A DNA stretch of 64,000 bases from Bacillota bacterium (GTDB lineage: Bacteria > Bacillota_I > Bacilli_A > RF39 > UBA660): positions 248,001-312,000 of the forward strand of contig JAEWOE010000003.1 of NCBI GenBank assembly GCA_023460995.1. Reading direction: 5' to 3'. The notes beneath the pieces are model-generated. The model made no database searches and had not been told where the DNA came from. It saw nothing but the letters and a program-made list of their open reading frames with translations. The translations under genes and the position numbers were made by a program. Positions 1 to 8,151 of the stretch are shown piece by piece; positions within the stretch are counted from its first letter, which is position 1; each line of letters opens with the position of its first letter.

Positions 1-2
1 AT

Positions 3-1886
3 ACAACTGAATCATTTTGGAATGTGAAACCAATTCTTGCTGATTTAGCTGTTGTGTTATTAATTGGTTCTTTAGGATATTTTTTAAAACCTAAGAATCA
101 ATTTAAATATTTTTGTACTTGGGAGATAATCCTTACAGCTATATGCTTTATAAATAGCGTTTATTATAATAACTATTATTCATTTGTTTCTTTATCATTG
201 CTTGCTACATCTACGCAAGCAATGGGAGTGGCAAATGCTCTTACAAAAATATTAGAACTTAAAGATTTTGTATTCTTTGTACCATTAATTATATTTTTTA
301 TAACAAATGGTGTATTAAAAAGAAAAGGCTACTTTGATTTCGTAAGCCAAATAGAAGTAGGGAAAATTAGAGCTATGAATACTGCTATTGCAGGATTAGT
401 AGTCTTAGGTTTTTTTGTTTCTATGCTTACAGGAACTGACTTAAGTAGATTGAAAAAACAGTGGAATAGAGAGTATGTTGTTATGCAATTTGGTATATAT
501 ATATATCAAGGTAACGATATAATAGCTTCATTAAAACCACAAATTAGTCCATTATTTGGACTTGATACAGCGACAAAAGAATATGTTGATTATTATAAAA
601 ATAATACAAATCCAGATATAACAAATAAATATACTAATATTTATGAAGGTAAAAATATTTTAGCTATTCACGCTGAAAGTATACAAAAGTGGCTAATTAA
701 TACTTCTATAAATGGTGTTCCTATAACACCAACACTAAATAAATTAACAAGTGAGGGAATGTATTTTAGTAACTACTATTCTCAAGAATCAGTAGGGACT
801 AGTAGCGATACAGAGTTTACTTTCAATACTTCATTACTTCCTGCATCTTCAGGAACAGTATTTGTTAGTTATTGGGATAGAAATTATGCTTATACAACAC
901 AAAAGTTACTAAAAGAAAAAGGATATTATACATTTAGTATGCATGGTAATAACTGCTCTATGTGGAACAGAAATACTATGTATAAGAGTTTAGGCTATGA
1001 TCATTTTTATTGCTATACTGATGCTTATCAAATTGATGAAGTAATTGGTATAGGTTTATCAGATAAATCATTCTTTAAGCAATCAAAAGATATAATAACT
1101 GATATCCATAAACAATATGATAAATTTTATGGAACACTTATAATGCTTACAAATCATACTCCTTGGGCAGATATTAGTGAGCATAGTGATTATGATGTAA
1201 CTATGCACTATAAAGATCCTACAACAGGTGAAGAAAAAACTGCACCATATCTTGAAGGTACAACAATGGGTGATTATATAAAATCAGCTAATTATGCTGA
1301 TGCAGCATTAGGAGAACTTATTAATGGACTTGATGAATCAGGAATATTAGATGATACAGTAATTGTAATATATGGTGATCACGATGCTAAACTTAAAAAA
1401 TCAGAGTATGTAACATATTATAATTATGATCCTGTTACTCAATCAATAAAAGATAAAGAAGCAGAAGATTATGTAGATGTTGATTATTATTCATATGAAT
1501 TAAATAGGTCAGTACCATTTATAATATGGACTAAAGAAAAAACTTATAGTTTTGAAGAAAAAGAAGTAATGGGTATGTATGATGCACAGCCAACATTAGG
1601 AAATATGTTTAATTTCTATAATCCATATGCTCTAGGACAAGACATATTTAATACTACTGAAAATGTTGTTATTTTTCCAAATGGGAATTGGCTAACAAAC
1701 AAAATGTACTATAATAGTCAAAAAGATGAGGGACTAGCTTTAACACTAAGTGAGCCAGTAAGTAGTGATTATATAACTAAATATAATAAAATGGCAGCTG
1801 AAGAAGTTTCAGTTTCTGATAAAATTATAGTTTATGATTTATTTGAAAAAACAAAGAATTTATCTTTAGACATAAAAGATAAATAA
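3..1886 (+). CDS. Lipoteichoic acid synthase-like sulfatase-fold membrane enzyme (5' partial)
   Basis: LtaS-type phosphoglycerol transferases take glycerol-phosphate from phosphatidylglycerol and build or decorate wall polymers outside the membrane. The reading frame is open to the window edge, so the start is missing; a GTG at 24 is unlikely to be the true start because coding continues upstream. Several hydrophobic segments are seen in the first 140 residues, followed by an extracellular sulfatase-like domain. Counting from the GTG, metal-site HAES lies near residue 216, the GTSSDTEF motif near 258-265 with Thr259 matching the LtaS catalytic threonine, and YGDHDA near 450. The family assignment is firm. 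Which polymer it makes (LTA, primer or other glycerol-phosphate transfer) cannot be told. No clear hairpin terminator follows; the tRNA promoter starts about 25 bp downstream. Confidence 0.85.
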   Translation, partial: TTESFWNVKPILADLAVVLLIGSLGYFLKPKNQFKYFCTWEIILTAICFINSVYYNNYYSFVSLSLLATSTQAMGVANALTKILELKDFVFFVPLIIFFITNGVLKRKGYFDFVSQIEVGKIRAMNTAIAGLVVLGFFVSMLTGTDLSRLKKQWNREYVVMQFGIYIYQGNDIIASLKPQISPLFGLDTATKEYVDYYKNNTNPDITNKYTNIYEGKNILAIHAESIQKWLINTSINGVPITPTLNKLTSEGMYFSNYYSQESVGTSSDTEFTFNTSLLPASSGTVFVSYWDRNYAYTTQKLLKEKGYYTFSMHGNNCSMWNRNTMYKSLGYDHFYCYTDAYQIDEVIGIGLSDKSFFKQSKDIITDIHKQYDKFYGTLIMLTNHTPWADISEHSDYDVTMHYKDPTTGEEKTAPYLEGTTMGDYIKSANYADAALGELINGLDESGILDDTVIVIYGDHDAKLKKSEYVTYYNYDPVTQSIKDKEAEDYVDVDYYSYELNRSVPFIIWTKEKTYSFEEKEVMGMYDAQPTLGNMFNFYNPYALGQDIFNTTENVVIFPNGNWLTNKMYYNSQKDEGLALTLSEPVSSDYITKYNKMAAEEVSVSDKIIVYDLFEKTKNLSLDIKDK

Positions 1887-1910
1887 AACGCATAAAATTC
1901 TATAAAAACA

Positions 1911-1939
1911 TTGCGTAAATAACTATTATTTGATATAAT
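1911..1939 (+). promoter_or_regulatory. Promoter of the tRNA-Cys/tRNA-Gly pair
   Basis: TTGCGT at 1911-1916 and TATAAT at 1934-1939 are separated by 17 bp, with a TG-like extension just before the -10. It lies 19 bp upstream of tRNA-Cys. Confidence 0.7.
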
Positions 1940-1957
1940 TTATTTACGTAAGTGCGT

Positions 1958-2031
1958 GGGGCCGTAGCCAAGTGGTAAGGCATGGGACTGCAACTCCCTG
2001 ATCGGTGGTTCAAATCCGCTCGGCCCCTCCA
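1958..2031 (+). tRNA. tRNA-Cys (anticodon GCA)
   Basis: The 7-bp acceptor stem GGGGCCG (1958-1964) pairs with CGGCCCC (2021-2027). The anticodon GCA is at 1990-1992, the T-arm carries GGTTCAAATCC, and CCA is encoded at 2029-2031. Confidence 0.95.
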
Positions 2032-2035
2032 AATT

Positions 2036-2110
2036 GCAGGTGTAGTACAATGGTTCGTATGCGGCCTTGCCAAGGCTGAGATGGGAGTTCGATTCTCCTC
2101 ACTTGCTCCA
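2036..2110 (+). tRNA. tRNA-Gly (anticodon GCC)
   Basis: The acceptor stem GCAGGTG (2036-2042) pairs with CACTTGC (2100-2106). Anticodon GCC is at 2069-2071, the T-loop is GTTCGATTC, and CCA is encoded at 2108-2110. It follows tRNA-Cys after four bases, so the two share a transcript. Confidence 0.95.
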
Positions 2111-2125
2111 TTATTGAATGAAATG

Positions 2126-2195
2126 GCTTCCGAAAGTTGAAATGTGAGTTGTATAATAAAGATTCAACCTCACAAACTGAAAGAAGCTTTTTTTT
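2126..2195 (+). terminator. Long imperfect hairpin plus T-run after the tRNAs
   Basis: GCTTC (2126-2130) pairs with GAAGC (2183-2187). Inner stems include TGTGAG (2143-2148) with CTCACA (2169-2174) and TTG with CAA, and eight T follow. It can terminate the tRNA transcript. Because a transposase-like reading frame starts at the next base, it may instead be the end of an insertion sequence remnant. Confidence 0.5.
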
Positions 2196-2345
2196 ATGAA
2201 ATTAACGATACAAGATAAATTAAAAAGATTTAAAGAACATATCATAGAAGGAAAAATGTTGTTAAAATTGCAGTTTTTACAAACATTATTCAGAAGTATA
2301 GGTAATGAAAAATATTTGCATAAGGTTTTAACAGAAAAGAAGTAA
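2196..2345 (+). pseudogene. Degraded transposase OrfA N-terminus (IS3-type candidate)
   Basis: A 49-codon frame starting MKLTIQDKLKRFKEHIIEGK looks like the first helix of helix-turn-helix OrfA proteins of IS3-type elements. After about residue 20 the frame no longer reads like a helix-turn-helix. The +1 frame gives KIAVFTNIIQKYR, a better match, which suggests a frameshift. The rest of orfA and all of orfB are absent. I see no matching inverted end downstream. The family call rests on pattern memory only; it could be an unrelated small protein. Confidence 0.35.
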
Positions 2346-2422
2346 GTGAAAAAATTTGTGCTCTTTGATAATTATTTTTTTTTCCATAAAATAATGTATA
2401 ATAGTGTTTAGGTGAAGAATTT

Positions 2423-3037
2423 ATGATTAAAGATTTTTATTACAAGTTAAAACACCAGATAGAACAATTTTACTATAATAAAAAATATGGCAGTTATAAT
2501 ATTCCAATAAAAAATAAAGATAGTTGGTATTATAAACAATCAATAACTCATAAAAATAAAGAAAAAATTGAAATAAACAAAACGAAAACAAGTACAATGT
2601 ATCATTTTGAAAATTACACAAATTCTGGATTAGTATTTCGCTATACTAGCGGAAATTATGAGAATGTATCGCCTTATAATAAACATCAGCATCATCACGA
2701 TTTTTATATGGTTTTAGAAGAAGTTTATTATTTTCCAGAATCCTTTTATATTTCAAATGAATTTAAAGATTGTTATACAGAGAGAATGCTTCAATGGATT
2801 GAAAAACTACGAAAACAATGTTTAAAAGATGATTTAAAAGATATTGGGTACTATGAAAAAAGTGATAAAAAGAATTATGATACTGATTTAGTTTACAATA
2901 TCCAAGAGCTAAAGAAAAGGAACATAAATAAATTATATGGTATTAATATAAAAAAATATATTAAAAAATATGATGATGACTATATTTATTTAAAGTTCAA
3001 AGAAAATTGGAAAATAGATTGTTTTAAAAAAATATAA
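2423..3037 (+). CDS. Hypothetical protein, lysine/tyrosine rich
   Basis: I do not recognise this 204-residue protein. An AGGTGA ribosome site lies about 8 bases before the ATG. There is no signal peptide or membrane segment. It is rich in Lys, Tyr and Asn, with a histidine cluster (KHQHHHDF) near residue 88-95 that could bind metal, and a basic C-terminal third. It stands alone between the tRNA/transposase relic and a regulator, with no operon partner, and its AT content is high even for this genome, which fits recently acquired accessory DNA. Function unknown. Confidence 0.6.
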   Translation: MIKDFYYKLKHQIEQFYYNKKYGSYNIPIKNKDSWYYKQSITHKNKEKIEINKTKTSTMYHFENYTNSGLVFRYTSGNYENVSPYNKHQHHHDFYMVLEEVYYFPESFYISNEFKDCYTERMLQWIEKLRKQCLKDDLKDIGYYEKSDKKNYDTDLVYNIQELKKRNINKLYGINIKKYIKKYDDDYIYLKFKENWKIDCFKKI

Positions 3038-3043
3038 ATTAAT

Positions 3044-3079
3044 CAAAAGTGCATCATTTTAAGAAAAATATACTATAAT
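3044..3079 (+). promoter_or_regulatory. Promoter with shared CAAAAGTGCATCAT box
   Basis: A 14-base box CAAAAGTGCATCAT (3044-3057) stands 16 bp before TATAAT (3074-3079). The same box and spacing recur at 33933-33968. No protein gene follows for over 300 bp; a hairpin terminator lies at 3143-3170. Confidence 0.5.
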
Positions 3080-3084
3080 GAATA

Positions 3085-3170
3085 TAGGGATTAAGCTTAA
3101 TAAAAATCTATAAATCTCCTTGGCTGTTGCTCCATAAGAGAACAAACAGGCTATTCAGTCTGTTTTTTTG
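3085..3170 (+). ncRNA. Candidate small RNA (about 85 nt)
   Basis: The stretch lies between the TATAAT at 3074-3079 and the terminator at 3143-3170 and has no credible reading frame. It contains the unpaired segment CTCCTTGGCTGTTGCTCC, rich in C and T and so able in principle to pair with ribosome sites. This is inferred from promoter and terminator alone; I recognise no RNA family. Confidence 0.35.
3143..3170 (+). terminator. Rho-independent terminator of the orphan transcript
   Basis: AAACAG (3144-3149) pairs with CTGTTT (3160-3165), followed by a T-run. Confidence 0.6.
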
Positions 3171-3304
3171 TTTAATGACAAAATATCTTAATCATGAAGT
3201 AGATTTGTAAAAATTGAAGAAAAAGAATTAATTTTCTTATTAAAATATATTAGTGTATCTAATTCGTGTTATAATTTAAATAATGATTTAACGATTTATA
3301 TAAA

Positions 3305-3325
3305 TATGCTACGAAAAGTAGCATA
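3305..3325 (+). promoter_or_regulatory. Perfect hairpin upstream of the XRE regulator gene
   Basis: TATGCTAC (3305-3312) and GTAGCATA (3318-3325) form a perfect inverted repeat around GAAAA. There is no T-run, so it is not a terminator. Its place 80 bp before an XRE-family gene suits an operator for autoregulation or a 5' leader stem. Confidence 0.35.
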
Positions 3326-3404
3326 TAAATTATAAGATGTAAACAATTGTTTCTATTAAAAATAAATCAAATTTGATATTATGCTAGTGAATGGAGGAAA
3401 AATA

Positions 3405-4322
3405 ATGTATTTTAATGAAAAATTGAAAGAAATTAGAAAGCAAAATAATTTATCACAAGAGGATTTAGCTAATCAGTTAAATGTATCTAGACAAGCAATT
3501 ACAAAATGGGAAACGGCCCAAGGACTTCCTGATATGGAAAATTTAAAAAACATCAGCAAATTTTTTCACATTTCACTAGATGAACTATTGCAAGAAGAAG
3601 CAATACAAGTTTCAAACCAGATCATTGAGGAAGAAAAATATGTGTATGAAGCAATCTATGAATATGATATTGATAGCATTAAGGATATTGAAATTAATGT
3701 AAGTCTAATTAATAATGTAAAGATTCTCACAAATGATAAGGACAATATTTTATTAAAGCTGGGGTCTAATACTTTATCTGATTTGGATAATTTTTATAGA
3801 ATAAAACATAAGAATGCAGAGAAAAAATTCAAATTATCAATAGGTAAAAATAGTATTAATATTGGAATTATTAATATTGGAATTATTAAAACAAGTTATA
3901 AAGATCTTACAGCGATTATATATCTACCACAAAAATATATAAAAAATGTTAAAATTAATTGCATATCTGAAAAATTAGATGTCAAATCTTTGATCTTTAA
4001 TAAAATAGATATATCACAAATTATAGAAAATATTAATATTGAGTATTGTAAAGGTGATATTGAATTAAATACTATTTTATCTAATTATGAAATAACATAT
4101 AATCAATTTGAAGGAAATTTGAAAATAAACTCAATTAGTTCAATTGTTAAATTAAATGTTCCAAAAAATTCTAATTATCAAATTAAGAATAGCGAATTAA
4201 CTTCAAGTATTGAGCATCTCATGAATATTCAACAAATAAGTCATAATGATGTAGGAAAAACAACTTTTATAGAAGTAAATGGAATTGATTGTAAACTAAT
4301 ATTAAATGAATATACAAAATAA
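3405..4322 (+). CDS. XRE-family regulator with C-terminal beta-repeat (DUF4097-like) domain
   Basis: The ATG at 3405 is chosen because GGAGG lies 7 bases upstream; an in-frame ATG at 3381 has no ribosome site. Residues about 6-60 form a lambda-repressor-like helix-turn-helix (LSQEDLANQLNVSRQAITKWE), as in many Firmicute regulators. The remaining 240 residues form regular short beta repeats (IKINCISEKLDVKSL, LKINSISSIVKLNV), the pattern of DUF4097/DUF4098 putative adhesin-type domains that often follow XRE helix-turn-helix domains. I infer that the C-terminus senses a ligand or partner. No membrane segment. A 15-bp tandem repeat duplicates INIGI within it. It is monocistronic, with its own terminator at 4351-4380. 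Confidence 0.75.
   Translation: MYFNEKLKEIRKQNNLSQEDLANQLNVSRQAITKWETAQGLPDMENLKNISKFFHISLDELLQEEAIQVSNQIIEEEKYVYEAIYEYDIDSIKDIEINVSLINNVKILTNDKDNILLKLGSNTLSDLDNFYRIKHKNAEKKFKLSIGKNSINIGIINIGIIKTSYKDLTAIIYLPQKYIKNVKINCISEKLDVKSLIFNKIDISQIIENINIEYCKGDIELNTILSNYEITYNQFEGNLKINSISSIVKLNVPKNSNYQIKNSELTSSIEHLMNIQQISHNDVGKTTFIEVNGIDCKLILNEYTK
3855..3884 (+). repeat. In-frame 15-bp tandem duplication
   Basis: ATTAATATTGGAATT occurs twice in a row and adds one INIGI repeat to the beta-repeat domain of the XRE regulator. The frame is kept. Confidence 0.9.
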
Positions 4323-4350
4323 TATGATCATAGTTGCATATTAAATATAT

Positions 4351-4380
4351 AAAAGGTTCACTCTAAAGTGAACCTTTTTT
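4351..4380 (+). terminator. Strong terminator after the XRE gene
   Basis: AAGGTTCACT (4353-4362) pairs perfectly with AGTGAACCTT (4367-4376), followed by T. A-runs on the other side make it usable from both strands. Confidence 0.9.
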
Positions 4381-4595
4381 TAGTTTAAATTATTTATAAT
4401 TAGATTAAGAATAACAATATGAAAAAATTATCATAATTGGCTTATAAATTAAATAGCAAGGAAATGATTGTAATGCATTAGAATATTTTTGATTTTTTAT
4501 ACTCAGTAAACCACTCTAAAGAAGTCCTACATACTAAAAAAGTATTTTAATATGATTAATATAATAAGCGAAACTATCAAATATCATTTATACTA

Positions 4596-5480
4596 TCATC
4601 TTTTTACTATTAAGCAATAATTTACTCCTATAGGTGCAAGAATTTTATTGTTTGGATTTAATGTATTGTATTTATAAAAATATTCATTATCAATATCTTG
4701 ATGATTTAAATTTTTATATACTAACATATTACATTCATCAGCAAATTTTTCAATATCTTCATAAGAGTATTTTGATTTCATTTCCTCATTTGCTGCGTTT
4801 GCTAATTTTTGATTAATTGTTTCTTTTTCAGATTCATTGAAGTTAGGATAGTCAAATAGAATAACACTACCTGTAGATAATAGATTTGAAATATCCATAA
4901 TCATACGTCTAAAGTCCTCTTTTGTTAAATAGTAGCTAATACCTAATAAACTATAAAATGATTTTTTTGTCATATCATAATTAGAATTAATTATTACATC
5001 GATCCAATTTTTATCAGTAAAGTCACATTTTAAATAGTAAATATTTTCTTTATTAAATCCAGCTTGTTTAAGCCTTTTAATTTTATCATCAATAACTTCT
5101 TGCTTATCTATTTCATATTTCAATATATTGTTATTTACTCTATAAGCAGATGTATCATAACCAGACGCTAACACTAAATATTGCTTTAAACCAAGTCTAA
5201 TTTCATTTTTTAAATTATCTTCAGCAAAAACACTTCTTGCTAAGACTGATGGGGATAATTGATTATCCACAATCCATCTTAAAGCTACATTATCATCACC
5301 TATAAAATTAGGATTAAAAAACTTTATGCCACTTTTTAAATTTAACTCTATACGATCAAACTCTTCTTTTGACAATATTTTTTCTGCTAAATAATCATTG
5401 AAAATTTTATATTTATAATTTTTTGAATGATATGCTCTAACAAAGCAACTTAATAATGCTGTCATGCTTTTTTCTTTCAT
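4596..5480 (-). CDS. Class I SAM methyltransferase, leucine carboxyl methyltransferase (LCM) family
   Basis: This 294-residue protein matches the LCM/PPM1-type methyltransferases: a SAM-binding loop VLASGYDTSAYR near residues 102-113, an acidic strand end (YEIDKQ) near 123-128 and a later CDFTD motif. In eukaryotes the family methylates the C-terminal carboxyl of PP2A. Bacterial members are mostly uncharacterised and some act on polyketides or small molecules, so the substrate is unknown. No membrane segment or signal. GGTGG stands about 8 bases before the ATG. The gene is monocistronic, with no clear relation to its neighbours. Confidence 0.75.
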   Translation of the reverse strand: MKEKSMTALLSCFVRAYHSKNYKYKIFNDYLAEKILSKEEFDRIELNLKSGIKFFNPNFIGDDNVALRWIVDNQLSPSVLARSVFAEDNLKNEIRLGLKQYLVLASGYDTSAYRVNNNILKYEIDKQEVIDDKIKRLKQAGFNKENIYYLKCDFTDKNWIDVIINSNYDMTKKSFYSLLGISYYLTKEDFRRMIMDISNLLSTGSVILFDYPNFNESEKETINQKLANAANEEMKSKYSYEDIEKFADECNMLVYKNLNHQDIDNEYFYKYNTLNPNNKILAPIGVNYCLIVKR

Positions 5481-5653
5481 TTTTCCACCTCATAATACTT
5501 TATACGCTTTTATACATGGTAGTTCAAGACTTGAAAAAAATGCTGTTTTATGGTAATATAAATATAGAAAATTAGTTTGTAATATTAAAAAAGTTAATAA
5601 TTTAGTCTGAAATTAGAATATTATAAATTGACTTATTTTATTAAGTATAATTG

Positions 5654-5662
5654 TGCTATAAT
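5654..5662 (+). promoter_or_regulatory. Extended -10 promoter element for the 5695 gene
   Basis: TG-C-TATAAT at 5654-5662 is an extended -10. The -35 is poor: the TTGACT at 5628-5633 is too far away at 23 bp. Confidence 0.5.
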
Positions 5663-5694
5663 AGTGTCGTAATTTACTATTATGGAGGGAAAAT

Positions 5695-6306
5695 ATGAAT
5701 ATAAAAATGATGAATAGGGCAGTTATTTTTGAAGACGGTAATAATATTTTTGAAATTAGTCAATCTTGTGATAATGATATTTGTTTTCGTTCTTTAAATC
5801 CGAATTTAGAATTTAATTTTAGTTTTAAATCAAGACATGTTACTGAATGGAAGTCTTATGAATTATTTATGAGTTTAATGAAAGAAATGATAGGTGACTA
5901 TGTTTTAGAAGAAAGTTCTAGTGCAAATTTTCTTCCAGAAGATTTTATTGATTTAGAAAGCAAAACGATTATTTGGCATTCTGATAGTGGCATAGATAAT
6001 ATTTTCAAAATGAAGTATTGTGATGATAATATTATTATATCTCTTATAAAAGACCCTAAAACTTCAAATAGCAATAATACTTATGTTAGGGTAAGAACAA
6101 GTGGGTCTAGCTACTCGTATTACTATAAATATTTTTTAAAGTTTTATAAAGAGTTACTTGAACTAGTGAATATGTTAAATCCACCTATAATGACAGAAGT
6201 AAAAAAAGATTATAATGGTATTTCAGTTTCGACAGATATAACAGCAAGTAAAGTAAAAGAATTAAAAAAAGATAAATGGTTTAATATATTTAATAGAAAT
6301 AAATAG
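5695..6306 (+). CDS. Hypothetical protein, paralogue of the protein at 27072
   Basis: A 203-residue cytosolic-looking protein with GGAGGG before its ATG. I do not recognise a known family. Its middle and end (WHSDSGIDNIFKMKY then VRTSGSSYSYYYKYFLKFY) follow the same order and spacing as in the 27072 protein (YHSDNQVYEEATILKI then ITNSGSRYGLLHMPFMNLY), so the two are probably members of one lineage-specific family. The shared pattern is an HSD motif, a beta hairpin, then SGS-x-Y and an aromatic helix. It is monocistronic and ends at a strong terminator. Function unknown. Confidence 0.65.
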   Translation: MNIKMMNRAVIFEDGNNIFEISQSCDNDICFRSLNPNLEFNFSFKSRHVTEWKSYELFMSLMKEMIGDYVLEESSSANFLPEDFIDLESKTIIWHSDSGIDNIFKMKYCDDNIIISLIKDPKTSNSNNTYVRVRTSGSSYSYYYKYFLKFYKELLELVNMLNPPIMTEVKKDYNGISVSTDITASKVKELKKDKWFNIFNRNK

Positions 6307-6325
6307 GAAAATTATATTATGAAAA

Positions 6326-6354
6326 GGGCTATATACAAAGTATATAGCTTTTTT
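6326..6354 (+). terminator. Terminator between convergent genes
   Basis: GCTATATAC (6328-6336) pairs perfectly with GTATATAGC (6340-6348), followed by TTTTTTAT. It lies just before the stop of the minus-strand gene ending at 6353. Confidence 0.85.
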
Positions 6355-6553
6355 ATTTTATATTCATGCCTATTTCTTCAGCATATTTGCTTATGACACT
6401 ATAATCGCATTTTACTTCGTCTAATCCATCAATTAAATAGGAGCACTTCTTGTCATCAACTTTCAATATAGCGAAGAAACTTTCTTCTGGTAAGTTAAAT
6501 TCTTTTTTAAATTTTTCGAATATTTCGTTTCTTAGAAATGCACAACAATACAT
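6353..6553 (-). CDS. Small hypothetical protein (66 aa)
   Basis: The start MYCCAFLRN at 6553 is chosen because GGAG lies about 8 bases upstream; the in-frame ATG at 6571 overlaps that ribosome site. The protein is small, acidic and cytosolic, with Cys3-Cys4 near the N-terminus and a LPEESFFAILKVDDKK segment. No domain is recognised. It is convergent with the 5695 gene across a shared terminator. Confidence 0.55.
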   Translation of the reverse strand: MYCCAFLRNEIFEKFKKEFNLPEESFFAILKVDDKKCSYLIDGLDEVKCDYSVISKYAEEIGMNIK

Positions 6554-6767
6554 TATATTATCTCCTTTCATGAACCCATATTAACATATTATTTTACTAT
6601 ACTCAAATGTCATAAATAGTTAATTACATAGGTGTTTTTAACTATTCTTTTTATTTTGTATATAAATAATAAATATTGGTTATGATATATTTACAGATAT
6701 TGAAATTTTGTATTTTTATATATATTTATTATTTTTTATATGTTAAAATTATAAGGTAGGTGATTAG

Positions 6768-7349
6768 ATGAGAATTGGCATTGATATGGATGACACTATA
6801 ACAAACTCGTATGATTTAATTATTGAGTTGTTGGGTAAAGTATATAATAAAGATAGTAATAAAATAAAAGAAGCAGGAACAAATTATTATGAGATTATGG
6901 CTGATGAAGAAAACTATCCTAATTATAAAGAGTTGGCATATAAAAACTTTGAGACATTACTTTCAAAGGCTAGTTTAAAAACAGGAGCTAGAGAAGTCAT
7001 AAATAAGCTTCATGATGAAGGTAATGAAATAATTATAATAACTGCTAGAAATAATAGAGAATATTTAACTCCCTATGTAACTACATATATGTATTTAGTA
7101 AAAAACGATATATTGTTTGATAAAATATATGTAAATGTTAAAGAAAAGGGCACTTTTTGCAAGAAACATAATATAGATATATTTATTGATGACAGTGAAA
7201 TAAACTGTAAATCAACTATTGATAATGATGTAAATACTTTGCTTTTTGATAACTCTTTTAATAGGAATAATACAAGCATGAGAAGAGTTCTTAACTGGGA
7301 TGAAGTTTATAAAATAATTAGTGATTTAAATAGCAATAAAAAAGAGTGA
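6768..7349 (+). CDS. HAD-superfamily 5'(3')-deoxyribonucleotidase-like phosphatase (NT5C family)
   Basis: These enzymes remove phosphate from (deoxy)nucleoside monophosphates. HAD motif I is IDMDDTITN (residues 4-12, nucleophile Asp6, acid Asp8), motif II is the ITARN segment near 88, a conserved Lys follows in the KEKGTF region, and motif IV is IFIDDSE near 140. Length (193) fits the NT5C family (PF06941), which also includes uncharacterised bacterial phosphatases, so the substrate is not certain. AGGTGATTAG precedes the ATG. The stop codon lies inside the stem of a bidirectional terminator shared with the next gene. Confidence 0.75.
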   Translation: MRIGIDMDDTITNSYDLIIELLGKVYNKDSNKIKEAGTNYYEIMADEENYPNYKELAYKNFETLLSKASLKTGAREVINKLHDEGNEIIIITARNNREYLTPYVTTYMYLVKNDILFDKIYVNVKEKGTFCKKHNIDIFIDDSEINCKSTIDNDVNTLLFDNSFNRNNTSMRRVLNWDEVYKIISDLNSNKKE

Positions 7350-7367
7350 TTAGTAATCACTCTTTTA
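7340..7367. terminator. Bidirectional terminator holding the stop codons of both convergent genes
   Basis: The near-perfect palindrome AAAAGAGTGATTA/TAATCACTCTTTT has the plus-strand TGA (7347-7349) in one arm and the minus-strand TGA (7357-7359) in the other. Confidence 0.9.
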
Positions 7368-7884
7368 TAATATTAGTAATATTTTTTCCACTCATCATAT
7401 GTTTATAAAAACTAGTACAGTCTAAGTGAATCTCTGGTTTAGCATAATTAAATATAAATAGAGAATCTATACTGCAATTACCTTTTAATTCATCAGTAAT
7501 GAAATTTTCTTTAACTTGAAGTAATAAACTTTTTAAATCACTAAATTCATGAATTCCTTTATATTTATCCCAAGCATGTTCAAACCAATAATACTTATTA
7601 TCTTCTTCATAAACAAGAAAAGTATGATTAGGCATATTCTTTTTATCAATATACATAATGGCATATGAATTATGTTTTAAATTATTTTTACTGAAATAAT
7701 AGCGCTCTAGCTCTACCTGGTCCCAGCATACGCCTAATTTAGAATTGATTAATTCTTCAGGAGTTTGGAGCGTATATAATTCACTAAATAAAGCAGGTTC
7801 TAATTTAATGTGTTGCTTTTTATTTTTATCAACCCATCCGTACTTAATGGTACTCAATTTCTCATATATATCAATTATATTCAT
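7357..7884 (-). CDS. Transglutaminase-like superfamily protein
   Basis: A 175-residue protein with the order expected of a papain/transglutaminase-type triad: Cys in KLGVCWDQVELE (near 52), His in NHTFLVYEE (near 86) and an acidic residue in the following YWFEHAWDKYKGI segment. Bacterial members act as peptidases, amidases or scaffolds, so the reaction is not assigned. No signal peptide, so it acts in the cytosol. It is the distal gene after 7887-8087 (two bases apart), and the pair form a short operon. Confidence in the fold is moderate. Confidence 0.6.
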   Translation of the reverse strand: MNIIDIYEKLSTIKYGWVDKNKKQHIKLEPALFSELYTLQTPEELINSKLGVCWDQVELERYYFSKNNLKHNSYAIMYIDKKNMPNHTFLVYEEDNKYYWFEHAWDKYKGIHEFSDLKSLLLQVKENFITDELKGNCSIDSLFIFNYAKPEIHLDCTSFYKHMMSGKNITNIIKE

Positions 7885-7886
7885 AA

Positions 7887-8087
7887 TTATATTCTCTTAT
7901 TATATTCTAAATTATATAAAAAATTTACGAATAAACCAATACAAACACCACTAACTACTGAGATGGAACATACAATTAGTGCACTATTAAAAGTGAAACT
8001 AAATAAAAGCATAAGGCCTATTAGATAACCAAATAAAGCACCTAAAGCAATTCCTCTTCTAACAGACATTTTTCTTGTTTTAAACAT
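7887..8087 (-). CDS. Small membrane protein with two predicted helices (66 aa)
   Basis: A strong AGGAGG lies about 8 bases before the ATG. A basic N-terminus (MFKTRKMSVRRG) is followed by two hydrophobic stretches, near residues 14-34 and 37-57, which predicts a two-helix inner-membrane protein with both ends inside. It is only two bases upstream of the transglutaminase-like gene and is probably cotranscribed with it. No family is recognised. Confidence 0.6.
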   Translation of the reverse strand: MFKTRKMSVRRGIALGALFGYLIGLMLLFSFTFNSALIVCSISVVSGVCIGLFVNFLYNLEYNKRI

Positions 8088-8151
8088 ATAAAAACCTCCT
8101 TATATTATCCTATTGTATTAATTATAGCATAATAATAAAAAAAGTAACATG

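Larger units (their letters stand above)
3038..3404 (+). other. 367-bp intergenic region with a promoter, an orphan terminator and a hairpin
   Basis: The region holds the 3044-3079 promoter, the 3143-3170 terminator, a perfect hairpin at 3305-3325 and the ribosome site of the XRE gene at about 3393-3398. The only small frame in the presumed transcript (ATG at 3079, 11 codons) lacks a ribosome site. No other coding sequence is seen. Confidence 0.6.
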
